Below, piece by piece: positions 20,821-30,447 of a stretch of 64,000 nt of DNA. The notes below the pieces were generated by a model. It searched no databases, was not told the origin of the DNA, and was given only the letters and a program-made list of their open reading frames with translations. The stretch comes from Persicobacter diffluens. GTDB lineage: Bacteria; Bacteroidota; Bacteroidia; Cytophagales; Cyclobacteriaceae. Positions within the stretch are counted from its first letter, which is position 1; each line of letters begins with the position of its first letter. The position numbers and the translations under genes were made by a program. The stretch is taken from NCBI RefSeq assembly GCF_036244895.1, contig NZ_BQKE01000005.1, positions 62,001-126,000 of the forward strand. Reading direction: 5' to 3'.

Positions 20821-23253
20821 TTAAAGGTATTGATCGATATTTATGGTAATGTTTTTTTGCTTTCCGTTATCAATATCGGTTATTTCTATCTCTATTGGAT
20901 GCGCTTGTTTTCCTTCATAACCGATAAATGCAGTAAGCCGACCATTCAGCGTACTTTTGGTATTGGCAGTATAGGACTCATGACAATATTGATCCCCGGA
21001 CTCCAGTCCTAATAATTTGCCGCTTCCTTTGACTTTTACCTGAAATCGATGTTCCTGGTCAGGCACGATAATTCCCTCAGCATCTTCCAACGAAATAAAT
21101 AGTAAGGCCAAGTCATCGCTGTTTGCAAGCAGACGCTCCTTATTCAACTTCAGGCTAAAATCTACGGGCCGGCCGGCAGTTTGTAATTGATGTTCTCCCA
21201 CCAGCTTCCCCTTATTGTAAGCCAATGCTGTCAAGCTACCAGGCTTGTAGTGCACTTTAAGAGGGATTTGATACTGATCAGTGGACCGTTTCGCCTCATA
21301 GATGTTTTGACCATCCTGCTGCACTACAATAGAATCACAATTGGAATACACAAAAACATTGCTGAGGTACCCTTTTTTCCATTTCCAGTTCCAATGGGAA
21401 ATCACATTGGCTGGGTGCCAATCAGTAATATCTGGATTGGGGTAATTTTCAACGGCTAATCGCACCACTGCTTCGTCCGACCAATAGGCTTTTCTCAGGT
21501 AATATTCAGGACGATTGTGCTCAGCCATGCTGATAATGCCGGCATCCCACCCTCTTTTGGGCCACTTTCCGGCTTCCCCCAAATAATCATATCCGGACCA
21601 AACGAATTCTCCGATAACAAATGGGGAATGCTTGACACCTGACCAATAATATTCATCATGAAAAGTTTCTGTGCCCACAAATAATCGGTTCGGATACTTC
21701 GCCTTTTCAGGTTGGTACATCGCCCGATCTGTATAACGGCCAACGTAATTGTAACCTGCAATATCCAGCGCATCCATAAACCCACTGGCATTGGCTTCGG
21801 CTACAAAATCACAGCCTGCAGTTACCAGGCGAGTACTATCATATTGGTGACAGAGCGCCACCAGTTTTTTGGCTGTTTCTGCACCTTCCACTTTCCGCTG
21901 ATCCGGAATTTCATTACCAATACTATACATTACTACACAGGGGTGATTCCGATCCCGTAATATCATCGCCCGCAGATCCGTCTCAGCCCATTGCTCAAAA
22001 TGACGATGATAGCCGTAAGGTACCTTGCCCGATAAATCCTCAGTTACTCCCCAATGGTTGCCACACTTCCACTCATCAAAAGCCTCATCCATCACATAAA
22101 AGCCCATCTCATTGCATAGCGCATAAAATTCAGGCGCGAAAGGATGGTGACTCGGACGGATGGCATTACAGCCCATTTCTTTTAAATTCTGAAGTCGATA
22201 CCGCCATAGCTCCACTGGCACAGCCACACCAAAAGGACCCGCATCCTGATGTAAGCAACCCCCCTTCAGTTGGGTAGGTATTCCATTCACCAACATGCCT
22301 TTTTCTACATCAAAATTCACCGTTCGTATACCCACCGAATAATGCAAAGTATCCATCGGTTGATTTTCAAGATGTAAAATCATTTGTAGCTGATACAAAT
22401 TCGGATCTGCGGCTGACCACAAAGCAGGCTGATCAACCCATAAGGAGGTGTTCACTTTCGCAGAGGAGAAATCCTTTAAGGAATCTTCAACGGTAGCAGA
22501 AGCCACCTGATTCCCCATTGCATCCAATAAATGAAAGTCAACCCTAAAAGCACTGGTAACACGGGTATTGGCCTGAGGATTTTTACGCCACCATTGGAAA
22601 TCAGAGCCCGGGAAAACATTCGAAACAATTCCCGCCTGAACATGTACCACTGCCTGATCTGCACTCACCTCACCAAAGGTAATAAAGCTATCTGCCTCCC
22701 GGAAATGCGTTTTTTCTTTAACAATCAACCAGGTGTTGCGATATATACCAGCACCGGTGTACCATCGCGAAGCCGGTTGCCGATGATTATCAGCCCGAAC
22801 GAAAATCCGGTTTTTTTTCCCAAATTTTAAATAGGGAGTCAAATCATATTCAAAAGTGCTGTATCCGTAAGGATATTGCCCCAGAGAATGCCCGTTAATC
22901 CATACTTCACTATTGCTAAAGACGCCGTCGAATCGAATAAAAATTTTATTGTCCTTCAGCTGTTCCTCCAACCTAAAAACTTTTCGGTACCAACCAATAC
23001 CTGCAGGTAAATATCCGCCACCGGCGCCGGTCTCATTTATCTGTGAAAATTCCCCACCAATAGACCAATCATGAGGCAATTGGACCTGCTGCCACCCCTC
23101 CTCCAACTGATGGATTCCCCTGAGGCTAGCCCCTTCGTTAAGCGTGAATTGCCAATCATTATTAAAATTATTTTTTCCTGCAAAAAGAGATTCCTGCGCT
23201 TTAACATTTAAACTAAAAAACAAGCATATTCCTAATAGTAAGTACTTTTCCAT
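20821..23253 (-). CDS. GH2 beta-galactosidase-like enzyme
   Basis: 810 residues from the ATG at 23253. I chose this start because it begins a clean signal peptide (MEKYLLLGICLFFSLNVKAQ) and because an in-frame start at 23310 would lie upstream of a terminator hairpin at 23266-23296. The architecture is typical GH2: jelly-roll sugar-binding domain (about 25-185), Ig-like domain (190-320), TIM barrel (330-610) and a C-terminal DUF4982-type region. The acid/base is E448 in YSIGNEIPDQ and the nucleophile is E549 in FVIGEFVWSGYDYLGE. The pattern NAIRPSHHPFAPEFYALCNEMG is characteristic. Retaining exo-beta-galactosidase activity is most likely, with other beta-hexosidase specificities possible. It is probably monocistronic. 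Confidence 0.9.
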   Translation of the reverse strand: MEKYLLLGICLFFSLNVKAQESLFAGKNNFNNDWQFTLNEGASLRGIHQLEEGWQQVQLPHDWSIGGEFSQINETGAGGGYLPAGIGWYRKVFRLEEQLKDNKIFIRFDGVFSNSEVWINGHSLGQYPYGYSTFEYDLTPYLKFGKKNRIFVRADNHRQPASRWYTGAGIYRNTWLIVKEKTHFREADSFITFGEVSADQAVVHVQAGIVSNVFPGSDFQWWRKNPQANTRVTSAFRVDFHLLDAMGNQVASATVEDSLKDFSSAKVNTSLWVDQPALWSAADPNLYQLQMILHLENQPMDTLHYSVGIRTVNFDVEKGMLVNGIPTQLKGGCLHQDAGPFGVAVPVELWRYRLQNLKEMGCNAIRPSHHPFAPEFYALCNEMGFYVMDEAFDEWKCGNHWGVTEDLSGKVPYGYHRHFEQWAETDLRAMILRDRNHPCVVMYSIGNEIPDQRKVEGAETAKKLVALCHQYDSTRLVTAGCDFVAEANASGFMDALDIAGYNYVGRYTDRAMYQPEKAKYPNRLFVGTETFHDEYYWSGVKHSPFVIGEFVWSGYDYLGEAGKWPKRGWDAGIISMAEHNRPEYYLRKAYWSDEAVVRLAVENYPNPDITDWHPANVISHWNWKWKKGYLSNVFVYSNCDSIVVQQDGQNIYEAKRSTDQYQIPLKVHYKPGSLTALAYNKGKLVGEHQLQTAGRPVDFSLKLNKERLLANSDDLALLFISLEDAEGIIVPDQEHRFQVKVKGSGKLLGLESGDQYCHESYTANTKSTLNGRLTAFIGYEGKQAHPIEIEITDIDNGKQKNITINIDQYL

Positions 23254-23265
23254 TTTCAAGATCAT

Positions 23266-23296
23266 AAAAAAAGAGGAAGGTCCCCCAACCCTCCTC
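23266..23296 (-). terminator. Intrinsic terminator between GH28 and GH2 genes
   Basis: On the minus strand GAGGAGGG / CCTTCCTC (8 pairs, one G-T) with an 8-base loop is followed by T7. It ends the GH116-GH97-GH28 operon and lies just ahead of the GH2 start, which fixes that start at 23253. Confidence 0.8.
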
Positions 23297-23330
23297 CTCA
23301 AATTCATCATTAAGTAAAATTACTCCCCAA

Positions 23331-24902
23331 CTATAATTGCTGCGGGGCATTTTCCCCCTTCACAATTCTAGACTCTTTATAATCAAATTGCTGATTTCCT
23401 ATGCTCACATTCTCCAGCGATAAATCCCGAACAAAGTTATATTCTAATACAGGTTTATTCGAATCAGTAGATTGGATATGGATGTTTTTCAGTTTAATAT
23501 TCTCTAAAACGGCGTCAGCCCAACCATAAATCCGAACGCCGGTAGCGGAATGATTCACCTCCATGTTTTCAATGCTTATATTTTTAAACATGGTGGGGTA
23601 AGGACTGGTGGAATCATTATCATAATTAGAGATAATACAAATCGCATCTTTACCGATCTCGTTTATTTTAAAGTTTCGAACATAAACATCCTCTATCACC
23701 CCACCTCTGGTGCGATTACTCTTCAAAAACACCCCCATTTTTACATCCTGAAGTGCGTAGTTGTCCAAAGCATAAATGTGCTGAGCACCCGCTCCGATTT
23801 CACTACCAATACAGATAGCATAATGGTTTTTGAAATGACAATTTCGAATGAAAACATGCTTGGTCTTATTGTTACCCACCAACCCATCTCGAATAAAGGG
23901 AGAGTTCAGCTTCGCCATTTCTGTCCCCTCAACTGCCACGCCTTCACGAGCTTCCCGATCTCTTCCCGACTTAATCGCAATATTATCATCATGAGTGTCA
24001 AAAAGTACATTCTGAATCAAAACCCCTTCACAACCATCCGGGTCAATGCCATCATTATTGACGATCTTTCCATCCAGAATTAAATTCTGAAAAGTCAAAT
24101 TCTGACAAAAAACCGGATTGATCATCCAGAATGGAGAATCTTGGAATTTGATGCCATCCACCAAAATATTTTTAGAAAAATACAAAGAAAACAGCTGTGG
24201 TCGGTAGAAATCTTCTTTGACATCATTAAATACCCGATCGGCCACCGGAACCCCGTCAACATTGACTTTTTTCAATAACATATTGGAAGGCAATAAACCG
24301 CGATCTATACGTGACTTACGACCTACCTGCTGCCATTCCAGCCAAAGTTCTCCATCTCCGGTAATGATGGGACTCGCCCCATTTTTACTGGTGCTGTAAA
24401 GTTTCACATTTTCAATATTGAAGCCATATATCAAAGGAGAAAAACTGTACATCATCGTCCCTTCATATCGTCGTAACACGCCTTTACCATCTTCACCCAA
24501 ATAAGCTTCCGGTGCAAATTCAAAATGCAAAACCGTACTGGGATCAAAACCCAGTGCAACATTACTTTTTAAATTTATAGGCCCCTTACAACGATATACC
24601 TCTGTCCATTTGATCCATGATTCGGATCCCAGCGTATTATTGAAAATGAGGTGACCACCACCCATAGCAGAAAGACTGTCTATTGCAGCCTGAATATCCG
24701 AACGAAAATCATAAGTACCGTTGGCATCAGGCAGCTGTCCGCTAAATTCGGTCAACAGGATACTTGGCCCCTCAATTTTCGGAGGGGCGATTTTCTCCAT
24801 TACATTTGCTACCCCTTTAACAAAAGGATCTTCTTCCTGCACACGCTGGCAGGATCCTAAATATAAAAGTGATATACAAAATAAGAAGCTTATTTTTTTC
24901 AT
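23331..24902 (-). CDS. GH28 polygalacturonase-like lipoprotein
   Basis: 523 residues from ATG 24902, 10 bases after the GH97 stop. A longer in-frame start at 25052 would overlap GH97 by 140 bases and spoil the lipoprotein signal (MKKISFLFCISLLYLGSC, lipobox LGSC). It is a right-handed parallel beta-helix enzyme. The GH28 aspartates are visible as N283-D284-G-I-D287 and H304-D305-D306-N. The usual G-H-G is replaced by CIGSEIGAG, which is common in exo-acting bacterial members, and the R-x-K-like strand is FLKSNRTRGG. GH28 enzymes invert alpha-linked galacturonate and, in some members, other sugars. It is the third gene of a tight operon (GH116, GH97, GH28) closed by a terminator. It is probably periplasmic or outer-membrane anchored; the substrate need not be pectin. 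Confidence 0.87.
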   Translation of the reverse strand: MKKISFLFCISLLYLGSCQRVQEEDPFVKGVANVMEKIAPPKIEGPSILLTEFSGQLPDANGTYDFRSDIQAAIDSLSAMGGGHLIFNNTLGSESWIKWTEVYRCKGPINLKSNVALGFDPSTVLHFEFAPEAYLGEDGKGVLRRYEGTMMYSFSPLIYGFNIENVKLYSTSKNGASPIITGDGELWLEWQQVGRKSRIDRGLLPSNMLLKKVNVDGVPVADRVFNDVKEDFYRPQLFSLYFSKNILVDGIKFQDSPFWMINPVFCQNLTFQNLILDGKIVNNDGIDPDGCEGVLIQNVLFDTHDDNIAIKSGRDREAREGVAVEGTEMAKLNSPFIRDGLVGNNKTKHVFIRNCHFKNHYAICIGSEIGAGAQHIYALDNYALQDVKMGVFLKSNRTRGGVIEDVYVRNFKINEIGKDAICIISNYDNDSTSPYPTMFKNISIENMEVNHSATGVRIYGWADAVLENIKLKNIHIQSTDSNKPVLEYNFVRDLSLENVSIGNQQFDYKESRIVKGENAPQQL

Positions 24903-24912
24903 ATTCCTCTTA

Positions 24913-26847
24913 TTAAGATGCGATTTTTTGACTTGAAATAACAAATCCTCCCTTAGGTAATACCTGAATTTCGAAATTTTTCTCTTGTGTTTGGGAATGC
25001 ATAAAACTGGCGACATCCGGCCCATCCGTGATGATATTCCATTCCTGAGCACCGTCTATAAATGAAAGATCCAATTGGAAAGTTTTCCCCACATTTTCCC
25101 CATTCAATCCACCGATAAACCAACGGTCACCCTTTCTTCTGGCCAAAATAATTTCCTTACCAGGATAGCCTTCCACCAGACGGGTTTCATCCCAGACGTT
25201 AGGCACCTCGCGTAAAAATTGCTGGGCATATTTTGGCAACGCCATATAGCCTTCCACCGCATCTCCCATATGCTGCAAGCCGGATTCAAAAACCACACTA
25301 AGCGCCAATTCATGGCCGTAAGTGGTGGTGTGCGGCTTTTCCAAATGAGTGAAAACTACCGGGGTATAATCCATTGGCCCTACTACATTTCTGGTAAAAG
25401 GTAAAATGGTATTAGCAGTAGCGGCATACTCCGTATACTCATCACTGAAACTATAGGCCTCGGCACCAAATACCGATTCCATGGTCATCAGGTTCGGATA
25501 AGTTCTTTGCCAACCTCTTGGAATGGCGCATCCATGGAAATTCACCAAAATTTCAAAGTCCGCTGCGTCCTTCAAAATGTCCTGATACAGCTTCATGATT
25601 TCCTGTTTATCACTTTGGAAGAAATCAACCTTCACGCCTTTAATGCCCCACTCCTGCAGTTTTTTAAATTCAGCTCTTCTTTTTTCGGCATTGTTCATGA
25701 TATTTCGGGGTGCCTCGGTAATCTCATTATGCGGGCCTCCGGAATTATACCATAATAATAATCCTACATTTTTTGTGTTCGCATATTCAATCAGCTGGTG
25801 AATATCTCCTCCCTTCATCATATTCCAGTTAGCATCCACTAACGAATAAGCCCAATTCATCTCCGCCGCCAAATCGACAAACTTCACCAAAGACTGATAA
25901 TCCTGCGGGCTATCATGATCCGATAACCAGCTCCAGGAAGCTTTACCCGGACGAATCCATTCCGTATCCGATACCTGATTAGGTGCAGCCACTAATTTGA
26001 CCATCTCCGATTGAATAATCTCATTCAAATCCTGTCCCACGGTAATCGTTTTCCAGGAAGTACTCCATGGCAAAGTAGAAGAAGGATGTTGCTCATAAAG
26101 CCCATTGGCTTCCCCTTCCTCTGGCCAGCGGAGGCCAAAAACGCCATCTTGTGCTTCTGTAAGGTGCATACCGGCAAAATTACGGCTCACCCCAGCATCG
26201 GAGAGTAATAACCAACGACCATTCGTCTGAAATAAAGCCGGAAAACACCAACCGTGATTATACATCGCTTTGGCATTCACTTCTTCCTTTCTATAAAACT
26301 TTTCGTAGGAAGGATTCCATGGTGAAATTTTATCATATACCTGCATAAAAGCCGTATCCTGCTCCCCAAAATGGAAGGTCATTTTATCCTCCAGCATTTT
26401 TACCACCACTTCAGATGTCCCCGGGAAATGATACTTCATAGCCACTCCCTGATTGAATACGCGGGTATGGATTTCTATCACTTCCTGTTGAGGATTCTGT
26501 AAGCGCAAAACCGCCAACTGACATTTTTCATCCAACTGCGACTGTTTACCGGAAATCAATGCCACTTTCTGATGGTCAGTGGCGATGGGTGCCCAGTCTA
26601 CAAAGGATAATTGTTGGCTTAAATCCGTATCCGAACGCACCGCACCCAAAGAGGCCCAGGGCATAATTTCTGTGGATTTAGCTTCTATTTGGTAAAAGAC
26701 TTTCCCTTCGTCAAGCTTAAAATTTACCGTAAGGCCTCCATCAGGTGCATCAACTGACCACTGATCCTGTTTCATTACTGCGCTGCATGCCGCCAAACAA
26801 ATAGAGAGACCGCAACACATCAAAAGTTTAAAAAATGAATTTATCAT
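24913..26847 (-). CDS. GH97 alpha-glycosidase lipoprotein
   Basis: 644 residues with a lipoprotein signal peptide (lipobox LAAC at about 20). The N-terminal beta-sandwich (about 25-285) and (beta/alpha)8 barrel (about 290-555) match GH97, alpha-glucosidases and alpha-galactosidases of Bacteroidota. D408 in GVKVDFFQSD lies where retaining GH97 members such as BtGH97b have their nucleophile, and E457 in MESVFGAEAYSF may be the acid/base, so a retaining alpha-galactosidase-type mechanism is inferred rather than a SusB-like inverting one. Its start codon overlaps the stop of the upstream GH116 gene (ATGA, 26844-26847), a sign of translational coupling. Confidence 0.9.
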   Translation of the reverse strand: MINSFFKLLMCCGLSICLAACSAVMKQDQWSVDAPDGGLTVNFKLDEGKVFYQIEAKSTEIMPWASLGAVRSDTDLSQQLSFVDWAPIATDHQKVALISGKQSQLDEKCQLAVLRLQNPQQEVIEIHTRVFNQGVAMKYHFPGTSEVVVKMLEDKMTFHFGEQDTAFMQVYDKISPWNPSYEKFYRKEEVNAKAMYNHGWCFPALFQTNGRWLLLSDAGVSRNFAGMHLTEAQDGVFGLRWPEEGEANGLYEQHPSSTLPWSTSWKTITVGQDLNEIIQSEMVKLVAAPNQVSDTEWIRPGKASWSWLSDHDSPQDYQSLVKFVDLAAEMNWAYSLVDANWNMMKGGDIHQLIEYANTKNVGLLLWYNSGGPHNEITEAPRNIMNNAEKRRAEFKKLQEWGIKGVKVDFFQSDKQEIMKLYQDILKDAADFEILVNFHGCAIPRGWQRTYPNLMTMESVFGAEAYSFSDEYTEYAATANTILPFTRNVVGPMDYTPVVFTHLEKPHTTTYGHELALSVVFESGLQHMGDAVEGYMALPKYAQQFLREVPNVWDETRLVEGYPGKEIILARRKGDRWFIGGLNGENVGKTFQLDLSFIDGAQEWNIITDGPDVASFMHSQTQEKNFEIQVLPKGGFVISSQKIAS

Positions 26848-29567
26848 ACCTGTTTTTGCTTAAAGGAAATGGTGATGGCATCTCCTGCGTTTAATTTTAT
26901 ATTTTTTGCGAATGCACATTCCGTGCGATCATTAAGATTACTCTTTTGTAATGACCACGCGATCTCCTTTCCGTTTTGGCTGATGGAATGAATCTGTTTC
27001 AATTCCTGTTCCTGCAAACTTATTCCGGCCAGAGATAAGCTCCCGTAATGACAGGAAACGTGTAAGCCCTCTTTGGGCTTGATCTGTAAATGCGCCCCGC
27101 CATTGGCTCCGGTAAAGAAGTATTTTTTATTGGTAGCCGGCAGGTCTTTGCCCAGCGTCAACACATCCTTTTGCAGGCTGATGCTCGCATAGGCATTTAG
27201 AATAGCCCAGGCAGACATTGGACGGAAATAATGACCTCCAAATTCCTGATGATCCCAATATAATCCTGCTTTACGGTAACGATTGTCTACTGCCTTGATC
27301 ACCTGCTCTCCTTGCTCTACCATTCCTTCATAAATCAGGAAAGAAGCAAAGGCAAGTTCTACGCCCGTCCACGGCGTATTGGCCTGATCGACCCAAAGGT
27401 CTGATTCGGCAATCGGGTATAATTTGGGATGTTCCGGCCAGGTACAATTACGAAGGAAATGATTGTTCATAAAAGAATAATCCATTACGGTTCCTAAAGC
27501 TTTCCGCACTTTTTCCTGATCGAATAAGTGGCCCAGCCCTACGGTGTGAGCGACCCACTGCCCCATCAATTGGTCGGTCAAGCATCCCTCATCGGTGCCC
27601 TTCTTCCCTTTATAATCGTTGGCCAGTCGGTAATACTCCCCATTCCATAGTTTGCTGTCCATCAGCTGACGGCCCTTGTGGGCGATCTTCTTATATTTTT
27701 TGGCCTTCGCCTTCTCTCCTAAATCCTGTGCGGCAATGGTCGCCAGGCGCATCGTATTCACCCATTGCGATTGTAAGTAGGAGGCTAATCCATGCATGGG
27801 GAAATTATCATAGCTACACATAATCCCATGCATATCCGGCATGCCATCCCCACTGGTATCCAGCGTCTCCAGCACATAATCTATCCCCTTGACAACGGAA
27901 GGCCACATTTCCTTCAAATATTGCTTATCGTGCGTAAATAAATAATCACGCAAAACCATTTGAATATAATTCGGCACCAAATCCACCCGATGGCTAACGC
28001 CCCAGGTGCCGTTGTGTGTTTTATTCGGATCATATCCAATACCATGATTAATTTCGCCGGAAGGTTGTTGTAAGTCACGATGGACGCGCATCATGGCTTT
28101 TTGCAATTCCGGGAACAGGCTGACGATCATCACCGATCCATATAAGGCCACATCTGCCGTCCCTTTAGGTCCCCAAGAAAGAGAGGAAGTCAGTCCTTCC
28201 TGAATGGTGTATTTCCCACTCTTGGTCAGTGTAGAGGAGGTAATGAAAGTGTTCAGGTGAGAATTAACCTGATCCAAAATTTGAGGATCAATATCGGTAT
28301 CATACATTCCCTGCTGAAAATGCTTGCTGGCCTGCTGCATACGGCCCTTATTTTGATGGCCATAGGCGATAATATCTGCCGTACTACGGAAGAAATTCTG
28401 ATAGTAATGTCCCAAATTTTCCGTCAGCTGAAGCCCGGACTCATAACGGCCAATGATCGGCTGATTCGGGCCACGTTTTTTATCATCTTTATAAGCGCCG
28501 TAAAAATTAGGAAAATGCCAAAACATCATCACCTGTGCCTTGGCTTTGCCCCCGGCCTTAATATGGTGAGTAGCCGCAACGGACGAAAAACATCGTTGAT
28601 CATTTACCCGTCCATCCACACGGCCGATCGTCTTTCCATCGGGTGTTTTTACATTTCTATTCTCAGTATCATTGACATTCCGTAGTGTACCGGAAATCAA
28701 CAATTCTTCATAGTAAGGGTGACGGTGCTCCCAGCCCAAAAAGTAACTGGTCTTTCCTCCTTTAATAGTAAGCCCCATATCCCCAAAAGCACTGGCATCC
28801 TTTTTCACCCCTTCTACCGACTGCTGGAATCCCACATACCCCTGATCTTCTACCAATTTGGTGATAAACTTCTTGTCCACCTGATCATAAGCGACCAAAT
28901 TGCGTTGAGTGGCCACTAAGGTAACCTCTACCTTTTTCTTAATCTTGGAATGAATCTCAAAATCAAAGTATACAATGGGCAAGGAAGAGTCCTTTATATT
29001 ATGTGGGATAAAAGGCGCATGCGCCTTCATTTCAATATCAAAAGGCATTTCAGGATCAGTATAGCGCATATTCACAAAAGGAAAACGCCCTGCATATTCA
29101 ATATTTTGTACAGCAGACATCCAGGGATAATAATAAATCACCCCTTCCAGACCACCTTCCTGAATGCTATTATTAATTTGCAAGAGTTTAATCTGAGGAT
29201 CCTCTCCTTCTACCTGATACCGTACCACAAAGAATTGAAGACTCTCCTCCAGGTCAGCATGTGGAAATGCGGCTAAATCAAAAGCAGGTCCGGCACCAAA
29301 AGGATAATTATTAAAAATACTCCAATTATAAAAATTCCCATCCTTGCGTAATTCCACAGATCCGGTTCCTATTCCTCCTAAGGCAATTCCGCTTCTTACC
29401 CTTCCATCAGCATTATATTCCTCTACCACCGGAGGGTGCTCATGGATTTCCTTTAAATTTTCCCATGCCTTAGGCGCTTGTTTCTGTCCATTGGCCATCA
29501 CTACATTTGACAGACCCAATGCGGACAAAGCCAAACCACCTTTCTTTAAAAATCCTCTGCGTTCCAT
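26844..29567 (-). CDS. GH116-type (GBA2-like) beta-glycosidase with Tat-like signal
   Basis: 907 residues. The N-terminus MERRGFLKKGGLALSALG is a twin-arginine-type signal (RRGFLK), unlike the Sec or lipoprotein signals of its neighbours. An N-terminal beta-sandwich (about 55-440) is followed by an (alpha/alpha)6 barrel (about 450-830). Characteristic GH116 blocks are SGDGMPDMHGIMCSYDNF, with D587 as candidate acid/base, WTGVELAFASFLIYEG, and QEFGGHYFRPMSAWAIL near the end of the barrel. Family members cleave beta-glucosides or beta-xylosides, including glucosylceramide. I could not assign the nucleophile with confidence. First gene of the GH116-GH97-GH28 operon; the next start overlaps by four bases. 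Confidence 0.83.
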   Translation of the reverse strand: MERRGFLKKGGLALSALGLSNVVMANGQKQAPKAWENLKEIHEHPPVVEEYNADGRVRSGIALGGIGTGSVELRKDGNFYNWSIFNNYPFGAGPAFDLAAFPHADLEESLQFFVVRYQVEGEDPQIKLLQINNSIQEGGLEGVIYYYPWMSAVQNIEYAGRFPFVNMRYTDPEMPFDIEMKAHAPFIPHNIKDSSLPIVYFDFEIHSKIKKKVEVTLVATQRNLVAYDQVDKKFITKLVEDQGYVGFQQSVEGVKKDASAFGDMGLTIKGGKTSYFLGWEHRHPYYEELLISGTLRNVNDTENRNVKTPDGKTIGRVDGRVNDQRCFSSVAATHHIKAGGKAKAQVMMFWHFPNFYGAYKDDKKRGPNQPIIGRYESGLQLTENLGHYYQNFFRSTADIIAYGHQNKGRMQQASKHFQQGMYDTDIDPQILDQVNSHLNTFITSSTLTKSGKYTIQEGLTSSLSWGPKGTADVALYGSVMIVSLFPELQKAMMRVHRDLQQPSGEINHGIGYDPNKTHNGTWGVSHRVDLVPNYIQMVLRDYLFTHDKQYLKEMWPSVVKGIDYVLETLDTSGDGMPDMHGIMCSYDNFPMHGLASYLQSQWVNTMRLATIAAQDLGEKAKAKKYKKIAHKGRQLMDSKLWNGEYYRLANDYKGKKGTDEGCLTDQLMGQWVAHTVGLGHLFDQEKVRKALGTVMDYSFMNNHFLRNCTWPEHPKLYPIAESDLWVDQANTPWTGVELAFASFLIYEGMVEQGEQVIKAVDNRYRKAGLYWDHQEFGGHYFRPMSAWAILNAYASISLQKDVLTLGKDLPATNKKYFFTGANGGAHLQIKPKEGLHVSCHYGSLSLAGISLQEQELKQIHSISQNGKEIAWSLQKSNLNDRTECAFAKNIKLNAGDAITISFKQKQV

Positions 29568-29854
29568 AAAAAAATAAGTTTTTCTTGTGGAAGCAAATTG
29601 CCTTTTTGGCGAAAAATTAACGTTTACGATTTATCTAAAAAGGATAACTTAGTGTCTGAATTTAAAAATTGAGCCATTGAAAGCAGGCAGGAAATGTCCT
29701 AATACGGCCAGAATAGGGTATAATTTTAGTAAAAAAGGAGAAAAAATAACTTATTTTCCCCTCCAACTACTTTGGCGTCAAGGATTAATTTTGCTCCAGG
29801 GAAGCCTTTTGTTTTTCCAAAAAACAATAACTCCTCACCAGACAAAAACCGTTT

Positions 29855-29998
29855 TTGCCCAAATGATTCGCCGCTAAACATCGTTGTTCATCTTAACAGA
29901 CTTGATTCTAAGCCAGAATTATCCTGTTTAATAATTTATTAATAGCCCCAATTTGGACCAGTTTGCTTTCTTCACCTCCACCTGTTTCCTTGAAAAAA
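29855..29998 (-). repeat. Dispersed repeat family S, copy S2
   Basis: On the minus strand: GAAGAAAGCAAACTGGTCC, AAATTGGGGCTATTAATAAA, then GATGTTTAGCGGCGAATCA. Colinear with S1 and S4. It ends about three bases before repeat R4 begins. Confidence 0.75.
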
Positions 29999-30001
29999 AC
30001 T

Positions 30002-30169
30002 TAGAGCGAGTTTAAAAGCCAAAATTCGCAGCGAAAATTTGATTATTGTAGAAGCGATAAAGATTATTTGGAAAGAATAGCATCGGTATTGTTGAGAAAT
30101 TATCCAAAATCGCTTCCAATAATTCGAATTTGCAGCCGAATGGAGGGCGCTTAAACTTGCGCTTAACAT
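30002..30169 (-). repeat. Dispersed repeat family R, copy R4
   Basis: Begins TTAGAGCGAGTTTAAAAGCC followed by AAAATTCGCAGCGAAAATTT; contains ATTATCCAAAATCGCTTCC and AATTCGAATTTGCAGCC; ends TTAAACTTGCGCTTAA. It is near-complete and in the reverse orientation to R1. Confidence 0.85.
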
Positions 30170-30277
30170 AGCAAAAATTCCTTCAATATTACCCCTTGCT
30201 GCTCTACGAGGATTTTTATACTTATTTCAGTTAAGCGGGTGATTAAATCCGGACTTCCTGATCAAAATATGGAGCTA

Positions 30278-30415
30278 AAAAAGCGATTCTCAATAATTCT
30301 CGGTGTATAGCAGCGCTATTCACGAAAAATTATCCAAAATCGCTTCCTGTAATTTGAATTTATGCGTGTTTAAAAGCCCAAATTAATAACCAGATAGTGT
30401 GCGCTTTAGCAGGCG
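30278..30415 (-). repeat. Rearranged repeat family R, copy R5
   Basis: The core AAATTATCCAAAATCGCTTCC and TGTAATTTGAATTT are present, but ATGCGTGTTTAAAAGCCC (an element end) lies where interior sequence is expected, before CCAGATAGTGTGCGCTTT. It looks like two copies fused or one inserted into another. Boundaries are approximate. Confidence 0.6.
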
Positions 30416-30447
30416 CTTTGCTTCAATAGTGTGGAGGTAAACACTTC

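Larger units (their letters stand above)
29568..30447. other. 880-base gene-free interval between HTCS and GH116 operon, rich in repeats
   Basis: No credible gene. It holds family S copy S2 (29855-29998) directly abutting family R copy R4 (30002-30169), then a scrambled R copy R5 (about 30278-30415). The GH116 operon promoter must lie within about 29570-29850, left of the repeats; no confident promoter was found. Confidence 0.65.

Noticed and set aside
23253..23310. Earlier start for the GH2 beta-galactosidase at 23310
   Set aside because: It would place a terminator hairpin inside the reading frame and bury the signal peptide; the ATG at 23253 gives a clean signal sequence.
23550..24083. 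177-codon open frame antisense to the GH28 gene
   Set aside because: Shadow of a real coding region; the opposite strand carries conserved GH28 catalytic motifs.
24902..25052. Earlier start for GH28 at 25052
   Set aside because: It overlaps GH97 by 140 bases and puts 50 basic residues ahead of an excellent lipoprotein signal.
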